The notes under the pieces are model-generated. The model saw nothing but the letters and a program-made list of their open reading frames with translations, searched no databases and was not told the origin of the DNA. The position numbers were made by a program, and so were the translations under genes. From assembly GCA_964200075.2 (NCBI GenBank), contig CAXNAA020000030.1:1-33786 (forward strand): DNA of 33,786 nucleotides, written 5' to 3'. Source of the DNA: Sphacelaria rigidula. Lineage: Eukaryota > Phaeophyceae > Sphacelariales. Of the stretch, positions 22,140 to 32,089 are shown one piece after another (positions within the stretch are counted from its first letter, which is position 1; each line of letters opens with the position of its first letter).

Positions 22140-22358
22140 CCTTGAACCCTTCGATCTCCAGGGTAGGTCATAAGGGTCGCGCAGTATTATCTCAAGTAGA
22201 AGTGATGCCGATTCAAGACATCACCCACCCTGGCTGTGAAGGGCTTAAATTCACCACTTGACCGCGAGCATGGGTCATATGTTGAATCTACGTCGATTTC
22301 ACCAGAAAAATCACTGCATGACCGCATGACCTACCCTTGCGGTGTAAGGGTTGAACGG
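22140..22358. mobile_element. 219-bp nested inverted-repeat element, 'GAATCGGCATCA' family
   Basis: The outer ends 22140-22171 (ending CCAGGGTAGGTCAT) and 22326-22358 (starting ATGACCTACCCTTGC) are imperfect inverted copies. Inside, a second inverted pair (AAGTGATGCCGATTCAAGAC / TGTTGAATCTACGTCGATTT) is present, so two modules of the kind seen at 5775 and 16508 sit head to head. Non-coding. Confidence 0.65.
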
Positions 22359-24941
22359 ATTTTTTACCCCTGTAGCGCCCATGCGTCAACAGGCCGTTTT
22401 TGTTTCTTCTCCGCCAGTGCTTCGGAATCGTTGTTTTGGCGGGAGAGACAACGCCTCCTTGTATACAAGGAGGTCCCGGCTAGCCAAGCCATTGCAACGC
22501 ATGGCTCGTGCGGTCTCCTGGTTGTGGTTCCACACCAACTGTAGACGCTCCCCCATCGCCTACGTCGTAGGCATCTCCGATGTTGTAAGCGCCGACGGCA
22601 GCGCTAGCGAGACACTGATGCGCGCAGGGCGCGCCATTGTGCTTGCCACGAGTTCTCCTCGAAGACATACAGGCTAGAGTGCGCTGGACTCCATCAACAG
22701 ACAAAACCCCAAGCCGGCTGCACAACTATGTCAAGCTGCTGCCATCCTATTGGTGAAAAAAAAACAAAGGTGATCTAGTTCTAGCGCCAGAGCGACCTGC
22801 TGCCGGTTGCTCGTCTTCACTGTCGTCATGCCCCGGGCGTGACTGTCAGACGCTGAATCGGTCAAGGGCACGTTTCAAGTAACGGTGCAATGTGAACGGA
22901 GGAAAGTGAGGAAGCGCCTCTCACAATAATATTTTGAGATCAGGATAAGTTTATTGTTTTCATTAGGTGGGTTTGTGTGGGAGGATACTTTTTTGTCCCA
23001 AAGAACGGCCTGGACTCGATCGATGCGTTCCCCCCCCACTCCCCCGCGTGCAAAAAACAAACAAAAAAAAAATCTGCAAAGAGGATCTTGTCGTCAGTTG
23101 GAAAAGAAATATAGGTTCTCGTTTATTCGGGTACATGCAAAGGCTTGACACACAACTCAACATCATCAAAGGTGGACCTGAGGAAGTCACTGCCCCCGTA
23201 AACCACTAGAACGTACAGCTCGAGCCCTAGCTGCTCATCAGCTCAGCGCGCTAAGCGTGACCTTTCACAAATCTGTTCAGGATCTCCTGAGGAACGATGT
23301 TTCGTGTCAGACGCGCGCACAGCACACGCACACGCACACCAGAGTATCGGCACCTGCACGTTTTCGGTTGTAGAGTAAGTTGACACGCACGCGGCCACCT
23401 TACCTCCAATACACAACAAATTTCCCTTAACGACTGCCATGTGTAGATGAACAAAGACTAGCGCTGGATCTGATGCGCGTAAGGGGTGGGTGTCTATGTG
23501 TGTGTCTTTTCGGCGCTCGATGTGTGAGTGTTGTGTTCTCTTGTTGCGTCTTGTCTGTACTCGTACAGAGGTGTTGTAATGAACATCGGAATAAAAAAAT
23601 GAATGATGGAATTGCTAACTGTAAAAAGGTGAGAAGTTGGGGTTGTACACTTTTAGGACCCCCGATGACCGGCTAGCTAGTGACTCGTTCAAAAAAGTGA
23701 TTTTAGAGTAAAAGCGGAGTTTGTGTCGGGAATTCATCTCTCGACTCCCAAAGTCCGGAGTCAAGCCGTAACCATGATGAGTCTTTGTATAACCGAAGAA
23801 GCTGCAAAAATAGCATTCAACAATAAAAAAAGTCGAATGTTGATTACTATACTCGTGCGTGAACCGAAAAAATTCCTTGTTTTGCATGGTGTAAATGACT
23901 GTGGCTGGTGTGTGCGACTACGCTCTTTTCGAAGGCACGGCAAAATTGATGACACTCTGCCGACCGCCACAAAAGCTGAAACGGCCTTCTTCCTACGTAC
24001 ACGTCGCTTCCAAAAGCTATGTTCAGTGCCCAGTATATCAGTGTAGCATGAGCTATGCCCAAGAACGTCAGCAAGTGTAAATGAACAGCATCGCATGGTG
24101 GTGCTGGCACATCGACGAGGAACATGGATGGTCTCACGTTTCTCTGATAACAAGACTAGCGCGATGGAATTTTGGGCGAGACGAGATTGATCGAGGGGCC
24201 AAAACGTGGGCTAAACGTGGCTTGTATGAGCTGAGTTCCTTTCTCGCTGTAGACTGAGCTGTGCAGACAAGATCATGCCGCGATATCAGCGCCGGAGTCC
24301 AGTCTGTAACCGTCAATACAGCGCCAAACGCCTCGTTACCGACCATGTCCCAGACCCGCATACCCGAAAGGGCCCGGTGACCTCGAGCCCAGTTTGCCGG
24401 AAAACCTCGGAATAGTGAGCTCAGGTGATGACATTTTCTGTGATTTGACCAGATCACTTCCCCCGTAACATTTGGTCAGGCAATCTGACCGCAGGTAATC
24501 AGGCCATGCAGAATACTGTTTCGGCCTAGATCGCCGCGCATGGAAGTTGGCCTTACCCGGGTACGCCGGAATATCGTACTCGAATGCACTGCATGTTTTC
24601 ACCCAGTGTTTCCATTGGGGCACCACCAAGCAAGCTGACTTAACTGTACACCTTCGACTTTGGACACGCGGATACCGGAAGTGATACAAAGAATTCGTTC
24701 GCCTACCTCGCTACAAACAAGACTGTACAGCGCTGCATTGTGGTGCGGGGCAAACCTCGCTGGCGCGCACACCCCTGTGTCGTGCGTTGATTTACGTCAC
24801 GAGTTTGCCTGCAGTCAATAAAATAAATACGAATCCTTCCACTATATATATACCCAAAGCATGGTGTGTCCGGTATGTATGATGATAATTGTGTTACCCG
24901 CTAGGTTCGGATAGCTGATGGCATGCAGCTTGCCCCGCTGG
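22359..24941. other. no supported gene
   Basis: A plus frame 22351-22677 (108 codons) and a minus frame 22725-22480 overlap on opposite strands, neither recognised. After a CATACAG near 22673, a short frame reads ARVRWTPSTDKTPSRLHNYV and stops, protein-like but only about 28 codons. On the minus strand, 24457-24134 reads GMRVWDMVGNEAFGAVLTVT, also unrecognised. C-run at 23030-23046; CACACGCACACGCAC repeat at 23321-23340. Confidence 0.4.
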
Positions 24942-25502
24942 TGACGTGATGCATGGGCTCTCCCTGGATCAACGTACTCGCTATGCGTGTATGCTGCATG
25001 TGAAGGGCTAGCATCGCAGGTTGTACCCTGGTCGTACCCCGCGTGTGGTCAACCCCAGAGAAAATTCTTGTGGCGAAGTGCGCAAGAGCACAAGAAACAG
25101 CGCTCTATTTGTGAACACGAGGAAGGCCGAGTCATACACATACTGGGTCAATTGGTGCTATTATCATGTATCCGAGAAACGTGAGTATACTGTTGCGAAC
25201 ACGGCTAGATCCTCGGGAGCCCCATTCATTGGGAATAGCGTTCGACAGTACCATGTGCGACCACAGATATTACCTTGTTCTTGTATACTTGTCAACCTGA
25301 AAGTGGAGATGAGCACGTGGCTGACATTCATTTTTCAAGTGACATATGCCGACTCAGCAGATTTCCCTCTCTGGGGGTCAAACGGTTGACCCTCTGGGCT
25401 CCAGGGCGGGTTATGTTGTCCAATGATTCATCACTTTCCCTAGAGAGCTCGGTGGAATGGGTTAAGGCCCACTTGGTCAAGCTGAATAGTATATTTCGGT
25501 AG
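24942..25502 (+). CDS. weak two-exon candidate gene, unknown product
   Basis: Exon A is open from about 24942 to 25180, where GAGAAAC|GTGAGT is a strong donor (phase 2); the frame would stop within the donor if unspliced. Exon B, from 25340 after CATTTTTCAAG, begins in the matching phase and runs to TAG 25500-25502, reading SLGVKRLTLWAPGRVMLSND then SSLSLESSVEWVKAHL. Exon A reads RKFLWRSAQEHKKQRSICEH then EEGRVIHILG. The 159-bp intron has clear borders. No family is recognised. Other frames are also open over exon A, so this is tentative. Confidence 0.25.
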
Positions 25503-26407
25503 AGTAAAGCACGAATCACCAGTTTTATCCGTACGTAGCCACGATCATGTCGGACCCAAAGTTTCGTTCATATTTTCCCCCTTGCCCGCAACAACACTTT
25601 CCTTGGCACTGTACAGTTTTCCCCGAAAAATAAAGTAATCATGTTTCGAAACAGAACTGGAGCTCTTTACATCCCCTCACGCACTGCTACATCGCCCAAC
25701 CCCAGACCTAGACGCATGGGCTCGTCGATAGTGTCTACATGAGAAGTTACCGATGTTTCAGCGCATGGCAGCGACGACAGCGCGCGCACGATCGTGCCTC
25801 CTGCTCCGAGCATCTCTACAGTCGATACCGGAATGCCCTTTCTACAAATTGTCACTATTCAGAGGCTGTGTCAGTACTGATCCATATCCGTTTGCCAGCA
25901 CTGTACCCTCCCAGGAGATTATAATATGGAAGTGAGTGCGCCATGTACACATCTGCATTCCCCACGGTACACGGAATCTGGGCTGCGACATTGCCGTTTT
26001 GAAGGCGTATCGACGTTATATCGGTATTCGCTTAGTTTAATTTTCTCCTTAGCCGAAAGGAGCTGAAACTTGGTGCACATGGTGCCTGAGTTGTGTCGAA
26101 CTAGTGCACCAAGTTTCATGGTGGTGCATGCCACGGTCGAGAAATGCACAAGGTTTCCGTACAAAAATGCAATGATTTTTGTATGCGGGCCAAGTGCGCG
26201 CAGTCACGAATATAGGGCGGGTATTGTGGTATATGTAAATATATATATTTTTTTCGCGCAAGACTGTTGTGCTGTGAATGTCTCAATGGTAGATCCCCCT
26301 CTAGCACTGTTACCCCTGTTCGCCTCTAAAATTGTTCATGATCGATATTTCTTGATCTGAATGTGGACACCAACATGTGGATCTTTAGTGGGGCTGACAG
26401 TCCCGAG
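25503..26407. other. no supported gene; one perfect hairpin
   Basis: Only short frames. GAAACTTGGTGCAC at 26065-26078 and GTGCACCAAGTTTC at 26104-26117 form a perfect 14-bp stem with a 25-base loop. A (AT)n stretch lies at 26237-26250. Confidence 0.5.
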
Positions 26408-26575
26408 TGCTCCTAATAATATCGTGTGCAGAAGGTATTTTTGTCCGAATCAACGCCTGCGGCGCCGACTGGAGGTCTGCTAACACACTTTGTGGCCACG
26501 GACCTCTCTGCACCCCTCTCTGCCCGACGGTTCTCGGTTTGCCTCCCGGTGGGGATAGGTTTCGGGTTATTTTGA
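26408..26575 (+). repeat. interspersed repeat B, copy 1 (uninterrupted)
   Basis: Shares with 32090-32380 the order GTGCTCCTA, TGCAGAAGG, TTTTxGTCCG, CCTGCGGCGC, GGAGGTCTG, CTTTG, CCCCTC..GCCxGA and GGTTCTCGGTTTGCC. It lacks the 136-bp insertion present in the other copy, and so serves as an empty-site paralogue (site GAGGTCTG at 26472-26479). Confidence 0.7.
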
Positions 26576-26589
26576 AAATGTGTCAACCG

Positions 26590-28807
26590 TAGATCGTTTG
26601 GAGGCGAACTGGAGTAAATTCACCTCCCCCTGTACCTAGGGGTTTTAGCTTCATTTCGTTGTATTTGAGGTATGGCTGTGTTCGATCGAGTTGCCGGTAC
26701 AGGTGACGAGTATTGCATACAGATATAACACTTCAGGTCCGACAAAATCTGTGCATGTTTACGAGTGCAAGTGGTGACCCTGATATTTAATCAATTTTCA
26801 ACAATCATTCGACCATAGGTTGAAAAGAAGAAGTGCCGTGTATGTTTTCTTCTGCTGTCCACCTCCTGCTTTTCTGTCATGATGGCCGCACACTGTACTG
26901 CACCGTCCGAGTGTGCTGTTGTTGTCCCAGGTAGGACGAAGCAAAGATCGAAATAGCGTGCAGCAGCCTGAGGGCGGTGGAGCACTGATCGTTCGGGAAA
27001 AGTTGATCATGCGTGAGCTATACACCAGTCGCAGATGAAATATGCATAAAACGTCGAAACATGAATACCCGAGGTGCGCCACCACTGTCCCTTGTGTACC
27101 AAAAGTGGTTTCTTGCGTGTACCGGTATGGTGCTAGACTGCCGCAGTTGCCACATGTTTGAGACATCCAGCGCAGAAGATGTGCATTCTAGAGTTGACGA
27201 TAGTTCAATCGGGTGGAAATGGAGATTGGGTTGCATCATCTGAAACTATTCTGAATCCTGGATACTCATTCACCACTGTTATTGCTCTTCCTCTCAAATG
27301 CAGCCTTACCCACAGCGTGCCCTGCCAAATACATGTATTTTAAGATTCAGGCATGTTGCATATACCTCACCCCTCTACTTGAGACTTGAAATTTTCATGG
27401 TCGCCCTTGTAACGTCGTGGGCGGTGGTGGTGGGGGGTGAATCTGCCGACAGATATCCAGTCCCCCATTTTTTAGCCAACGAAAGCCAATCGCCTGTTCG
27501 CAATCGAGTCCCGGGAATTACGGTGAATTCTCCGTTTTATTCTCAAGTCTGTCTCTCATCTTCCCCCAAATCTTGCGGGCGCGGGTGCTTGTTTCTCGGG
27601 ATAGTTGGAGTCGATAATCATATCATCTCCAGGTGGGTGGGTACGATTCATTATCCTTGCTGCAGCGGCTGGCGTTTCACAAATGCAGTCGTCCACACTA
27701 CGCAAGCTTGTGAAATCCATCAAGGCTACTATCCCCTCGAAAGGAAGTACAATACTCCTGACCAACAGTGTTGGCTCAGCTGTACCCGTTTCTTCTTTCG
27801 AGGTGCTGTGCACGTGATGAGGCGAAGCCCAGGCGAGGTACGAGAGTAGGAATCATCGCGTGAGACCTAGGCATTTCGTCGTTGGAAAGCGAATCCTGTA
27901 CTACTGTCGTGACAGCAGTTTGGGCAGTCAGCACGTGTTTCGTTCGCGCCTGCCTGTTGCGTCGACACGGCACTGTATGGTATATGTACATGAAATTAAG
28001 TTCTACGCGCAGAGTCTCGCGGTGGTTCCCGTGCATTCCCGTGCATATGGGTTGGATACAGGAATTTACGGTTGTTCCTCTTGGGCGAATCTCCTCTGTG
28101 ATTTCTGGGGGCAGCAACGAACGCCAAGTTTCCCCACATCACAATCGCGGGAAGCCCTGCAGTCTGGTAGGCTCACTCGGCATCACGTCCGTGCTCGTTG
28201 TAACGTGTACATGCATGTGAAGAAAGTCAGTCGAGGTAAAGTCGTCGGATTGGGCGACGCGGTTGCCTTGAGGCGCAACATTTTACAAGAGGTTGCGAAG
28301 ATCACACTCTCATATACCCCGCGGAAACCGACGGGGTTTCCAAGATCATGGTACAGTACTACTGAATTCACCGTCATGTCTGTCACGTGCGTTTCCTACA
28401 AGTAGTTGCAGGGTTTTCGACCATGTCGTGATCTTCGTTGTACCTGTGCCTTGGTCATTATCCACTTCCAGTGCGAGCACAATATTTGTCATCAAGATTT
28501 TTATCAAGACTAAATGAATACAAACGCAAATGATAAGTGTAGAGACAAGGGTCACTGCAGTTCAGGAATAATGCCCCCCCACCCCACCCCACCCCTACCC
28601 CTTCCTTGTCTCCAGCGCCCACCTACAGGCGTCTCTTCAGTTTGGTGGTGGAAACTAAGACTGCCCTATGCAGTTACGTTTCCCCCAGACAGGCCCACTA
28701 CAGGATCTCGAGTAGGTGATCCGCTCGGAGAGCATCAGACATTATCCCCGGTGTCCATTCCATTGGTGTCCCCGGGTTCCGAGTCATCGTCATCATTCCA
28801 ATATTAG
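26590..28807. other. no firm gene; long ambiguous open frames
   Basis: Frames of 183 (27298-27849, +) and 181 codons (27860-28405, +) and opposing minus frames are all open at once, so length alone is no evidence. The most protein-like reading is on the minus strand at 27813-27556 (EGIVALMDFTSLRSVDDCIC then ETPAAAARIM) and at 28386-28183 (SVVLYHDLGNPVGFRGVYES). They could be distal exons of the minus-strand locus described at 28808-30617, but no consistent joins were found. A C-run tract (CCCCACCCC repeats) lies at 28572-28602. Confidence 0.3.
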
Positions 28808-29057
28808 CTACAGATACCTCATTACATGGCGCTTGATGGTTCCACTGATTTCACTGATTGTCTTCCCGAGCAAACCAAACCCAACGTGGAGGATAAACCA
28901 TATCGTACGAGTAGCGACATCTGGTGTGTTGCGTTGGATCTGGAGCAAATCATGCACGTACGACAACCATGACACGCAGTCGACAAGAGGGTCGGCTTGA
29001 AACGGGGCCACCAACCAGCCAGGCTTGGCCAGGTTGAGGAAGTCCTCCTCGGTGAAC
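28808..29057 (-). CDS. candidate 3' exon of minus-strand gene, unknown product
   Basis: Minus frame, stop TAG at 28810-28808. It reads FTEEDFLNLAKPGWLVAPFQ, then ADPLVDCVSWLSYVHDLLQI, QRNTPDVATRTIWFI and GKTISEISGTIKRHVMRYL. Third positions are clearly G/C-biased, and the opposite strand has no comparable long frame. An acceptor TCTGTAG at 29060-29058 would start the exon at 29057; the frame itself is open up to 29152. An alternative donor ATGAG|GTATCT just before the stop would allow a further exon. No family is recognised. Confidence 0.45.
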
Positions 29058-29348
29058 CTACAGACCACTTGTTGCACGACAAGAAGTAAGGGCAGTTTCC
29101 AGCAGCAGGTACAGCCTTTGGATAGCCGACCAACATTGTCCAAGATGTCCATACTTTTAAAGCCTCAAGTCATGTGCATGCAGTCAGTATTTATGTCTTC
29201 GCTGAGCTGTTTTGAGTTCCTGGGGTACGTGGTTTTGTACTCCAACTGTGTGCAAGCGACGCATCATGGCAGCCGCCACTGCTGCGACATACGCAACATA
29301 CATTCTCTCCCATCTATGCCCTCGCAGCAATCACATCCTGGTACTTAC

Positions 29349-29413
29349 GAGGTAGGACTGGGACATCTCGAGCGTGTTGTGCTCCTGCATGCATGTCTGT
29401 ACCTCCTCAAATC
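29349..29413 (-). CDS. candidate internal exon of minus-strand gene
   Basis: On the minus strand, ACACACAG is followed by 65 bases ending TACCTC, then the strong donor GTAAGT (29348-29343). The only open, protein-like frame reads FEEVQTCMQEHNTLEMSQSY then L, acidic and helical. It ends in phase 0, whereas the acceptor preferred for the exon at 29057 expects phase 2, so the direct join is not settled. SINE copy 4 begins only 12 bp upstream of this exon (at 29426 on the plus strand), inside the presumed intron. Confidence 0.38.
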
Positions 29414-29425
29414 CTGTGTGTACCA

Positions 29426-29790
29426 GCCGGTCGCCCCAGTGGCTCAGTTGGTATCCTCAATGCCGTCTGACCATTGAGACGTGAGTTCGATTCCCACACC
29501 GTCTGGGTTTTTCCTTCACATAGTGCCCAATAGGGGAGAGCGACCATGCCGTGGGTCGACCATGTCGTGGGTATACAATGGTCGACGTCACGGTCGACGA
29601 AAGAGAAGGATCGCTCAACATTTGTAGCGATGAAAAGCAAGTCAAGCACCGCAGAAGGATAGAGGAGCGCCACAATTGGCCAAAAACTAGAAACTACTGT
29701 GCCCGCGGGTTATACGCTCACTTGTACCGAAAGATGTAGGCCGGCGTCCAGAAGTAATGACACAAAAGCACACATACATGAGAACTTGTT
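29426..29790 (+). mobile_element. SINE family A, copy 4 (with tRNA-like head)
   Basis: The head starts GCCGGTCGCCCCAGTGGCTC and holds box A (TGGCTCAGTTGG) and box B (GAGTTCGATTCCC), with an anticodon-stem-like CTCAATG / CATTGAG pair. The body: CCAATAGGGGAGAGCGACCA, an internal duplication of GACCATGxCGTGGGT, CACGGTCGACGA, TCAAGCACCGCAGAA, GTACCGAAAGATGTAGGCCG, then AATGACACAAAAGCACACA. It overlaps the first part of a 163-codon plus frame, which is therefore rejected as a gene. Confidence 0.85.
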
Positions 29791-29814
29791 TCTTGATGAG
29801 CGGCTGAATACAAC

Positions 29815-30083
29815 GGTATGGAACAGTCAGCGTGCCATCGCTCTCCACGGAACACAGTCTACGGCCGGGGCAAGGTTGGCTAACCTCGACTGTCTTTTAG
29901 TCTTGCACGCATGCGGCATCGTCTCAACTGTACTTCCTTTTTTGCCGTCTCTTTACTGCTTCAGCTGCTGCTGCTGCTGCTACTATTTCTACTACTCTCC
30001 CGTACATGCGAACATTTTTATCACCAAAGGCAAATGGTATGGAACAGTCAGCGTGAAATCGCTCTCCATTCAACACAGTACAC
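29815..30083. repeat. 48-bp direct repeat pair, 221 bp apart
   Basis: GGTATGGAACAGTCAGCGTG at 29815 recurs at 30036. Both are followed by xxATCGCTCTCCA..AACACAGT. Between them lies a (CTG)n run at about 29961-29980. The pair looks like a local duplication; no LTR ends (TG...CA with a coding interior) are present. Confidence 0.75.
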
Positions 30084-30233
30084 TGCACGCTGAAGTCTCT
30101 GCTGCGTTATGGTACACAACACTACGGTGTGAAGCTACGCTGGCAGCACAAGAGGGGTCAGGCAGGCGGCACAGGCTACCAACAGAGTAAAAAGCACACC
30201 CTTTGCCCATGGTTTCCCATGGTTCAGTGGTCG

Positions 30234-30617
30234 TTATCCAAACGGTCGAACACGGCTTCGCTGCGAGATGTCCATCTGTAGTCCATCTGTAGGCGCAATA
30301 AAGTGGCCATTCTGATCAATCGCAAAAACTTGATCAAAATGGCCACTCCCCTTTTCGCAGTCCTCGTTCTTGGCTTGGAATTTTCCGTGGGAAAGTTCCT
30401 TTACAAACACAAGTGGTCGACTTTGTGAGTTTTGTGGCTGTTCTGCGAACGGGCACCCACTTCCCTCAAAAATCACCCGCCCGCCCACCTGGAACCCCCT
30501 GGATGCCCCTGGACTGCCAGCTGACGAAACTGTTCCGAGGCGAAGCTTGCTTTCAAATGACTTATCAGGAATGGCGATGCTCCTGAACACGCGAGTGGTC
30601 ACTAAAACATCTGAATC
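30234..30617 (-). CDS. candidate exon of minus-strand gene, unknown product
   Basis: On the minus strand, GAGCAAGTAG is followed by a 128-codon frame ending in TAA (30236-30234). It reads DSDVLVTTRVFRSIAIPDKS, FESKLRLGTVSSAGSPGASR, GFQVGGRVIFEGSGCPFAEQ, LVFVKELSHGKFQAKNEDCE, GHFDQVFAIDQNGHFIAPTD. The even mix of charged, small and aromatic residues is unlike the Arg/Cys/His-rich chance frames of the window. It may be the last exon of one gene or precede the exons at 29.4 and 29.0 kb. Upstream (30996-30766) two minus frames are open, one reading NYHGNIFDAMAMSHVEVGLM. No family is recognised. Confidence 0.42.
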   Translation of the reverse strand, partial: DSDVLVTTRVFRSIAIPDKSFESKLRLGTVSSAGSPGASRGFQVGGRVIFEGSGCPFAEQPQNSQSRPLVFVKELSHGKFQAKNEDCEKGSGHFDQVFAIDQNGHFIAPTDGLQMDISQRSRVRPFG

Positions 30618-30639
30618 CTACTTGCTCATCCAAGACCAC

Positions 30640-31667
30640 CCTTCTCCGCCTCTCCGACGATGACATGAGCATGTCTCCTCCCGGAACACCACACCCGGGG
30701 GTGTTATTTGGCGTATTGACTGTTCACGGGTGGACAAAGATGGTGTTGTGAACGCACGAGGGTTACTATCGGAACACGACACATTTGCCATGTGCCCCCA
30801 GGATGAACAGGACCACCACCATTCGTTTGTGATATGACAAAACGCTGGATACCACCCCCGGGGACTGCCACTGTGCTATCCCTGAAATAACCATAAGTCC
30901 AACCTCCACGTGAGACATCGCCATAGCATCGAAGATGTTTCCGTGATAATTGCATGCGCAATGCGCCAGATTTTCGACCCTCGGTGGGGTCTTCAATATT
31001 CAAAAACAGGAGAAACATAAGTCGGGCCACATTAGCAATCAAGTTCGTCTAAATTCTAATGCATTGGTCAGGACCCATCGGTCCAAAGGCTGAAACTTCA
31101 TTTGAGGTTTGTCAAGTCAGACTTTGCCCGATTCGATCGCAATGTTTTTCTCTACCACTATTTGACAATGTAGACAAGGTTTCCGCATTGCACTTGTTTA
31201 TGAGCAGTCTTTTTTGAAACCCTGAACTGATGAACTCGAATAATATGGTCGTTATCCAATTGAACGCAGGATTAATGTCGCAAAAGGCACGTCGGATTCG
31301 GCGTCTATGCCAATTTTTCACTCGACATACCTTTTTTTTTGTCGATTCAAGTAACAATCGAGCCAGCGAGACTTTGTCCTTGACCGCGGAGGTGCCCTAT
31401 ACGCGGTCCTCTCTTGACATCGTCGACCCTTGACATCGCTGAAGCTGGGGAGGACGACTTTGATCCCACCGTTCATATTTTATGGTACTCGTGAAAGTGC
31501 GCGAGGAATGACAAAAAATCTACAAAACCCGCCCCCGGCGAGAACTTGAACGAATGGGTTTATTTGACACATGGATCATGTAATATATGTGAAAATGGTG
31601 CCGATGATCCGGCAGGGTCATTAGTAGAGCCCTCTTTTATAGTAGCGTTCATCACTTGGTGTTATCC
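30640..31667. other. no firm gene
   Basis: Overlapping minus frames at 31042-30704 (112 codons, including WTYGYFRDSTVAVPGGGIQR) and 30996-30766 may belong to an upstream exon of the minus-strand locus, but the frame choice is undecided. GACCGCGGAGGTGCCC at 31382 and GCGGTCCTCTC at 31402 resemble the ends of the small palindromic family. Otherwise nothing is recognised. Confidence 0.35.
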
Positions 31668-31745
31668 GTCGCGATCCGGTGGCGTAATGGTCTGACTATC
31701 GCCATTTGGGTTGAGAGAAGACAGGGTTTCATTCCTGATGCGTTG
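31668..31745 (+). mobile_element. second tRNA-derived SINE-like head (family C)
   Basis: TCCGGTGGCGTAATGGTCTG has a box-A pattern and, about 40 bases on, ACAGGGTTTCATTCCTGATG is a slightly decayed box B (GGTTCRANNCC). The sequence between does not pair as a sound tRNA and a T-rich stretch follows (GGGTTTTTCTTC). This suggests a pol III-derived repeat or a tRNA pseudogene. Not related to family A beyond the box motifs. Confidence 0.45.
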
Positions 31746-32089
31746 GGTTTTTCTTCGTGATATATATATTCTTTCTACAATGGAAAGCGTGAGAACGTGA
31801 GTAAACAAAGTACGAGTATACTCGCAGTCGACTGAGTTTGTTTGACGTGAGTTCATCCTGGTTCATCCGGTTCGGGAGTGCCGACCGAAACCGCGAGAGC
31901 AAAATGCAAAGCGTGTACCGGGGAGAGAAGGGTTGATCCCTTGAGACCAGTAGACCACGGACTCGTCCCGAGGAAGGGGAGGGGCTCAGAGTGCCATAAA
32001 TACAACAAATAAAATGACCAAAATAGGTTGGAGTCAGCGCACTTGGTTTTAGCCTGGACATCGACATCCGTATATTTGATGGGGGCTGT

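Noticed and set aside
23217-23260. Hammerhead ribozyme (CTGATGAG on the minus strand)
   Set aside because: No GAAA segment follows the helix-II position, so the catalytic core is incomplete.
27298-28405. Two plus-strand frames of 183 and 181 codons
   Set aside because: Opposite-strand and other frames are open over the same bases, some with more protein-like composition; no motif or splice evidence decides for the plus strand.
29815-30083. LTR retrotransposon
   Set aside because: The direct repeats are only 48 bp, do not begin TG and end CA, and enclose no coding interior or primer-binding site.
29699-30190. 163-codon open frame on the plus strand
   Set aside because: It covers the SINE tail, the (CTG)n run (giving a Cys run) and both direct repeats.
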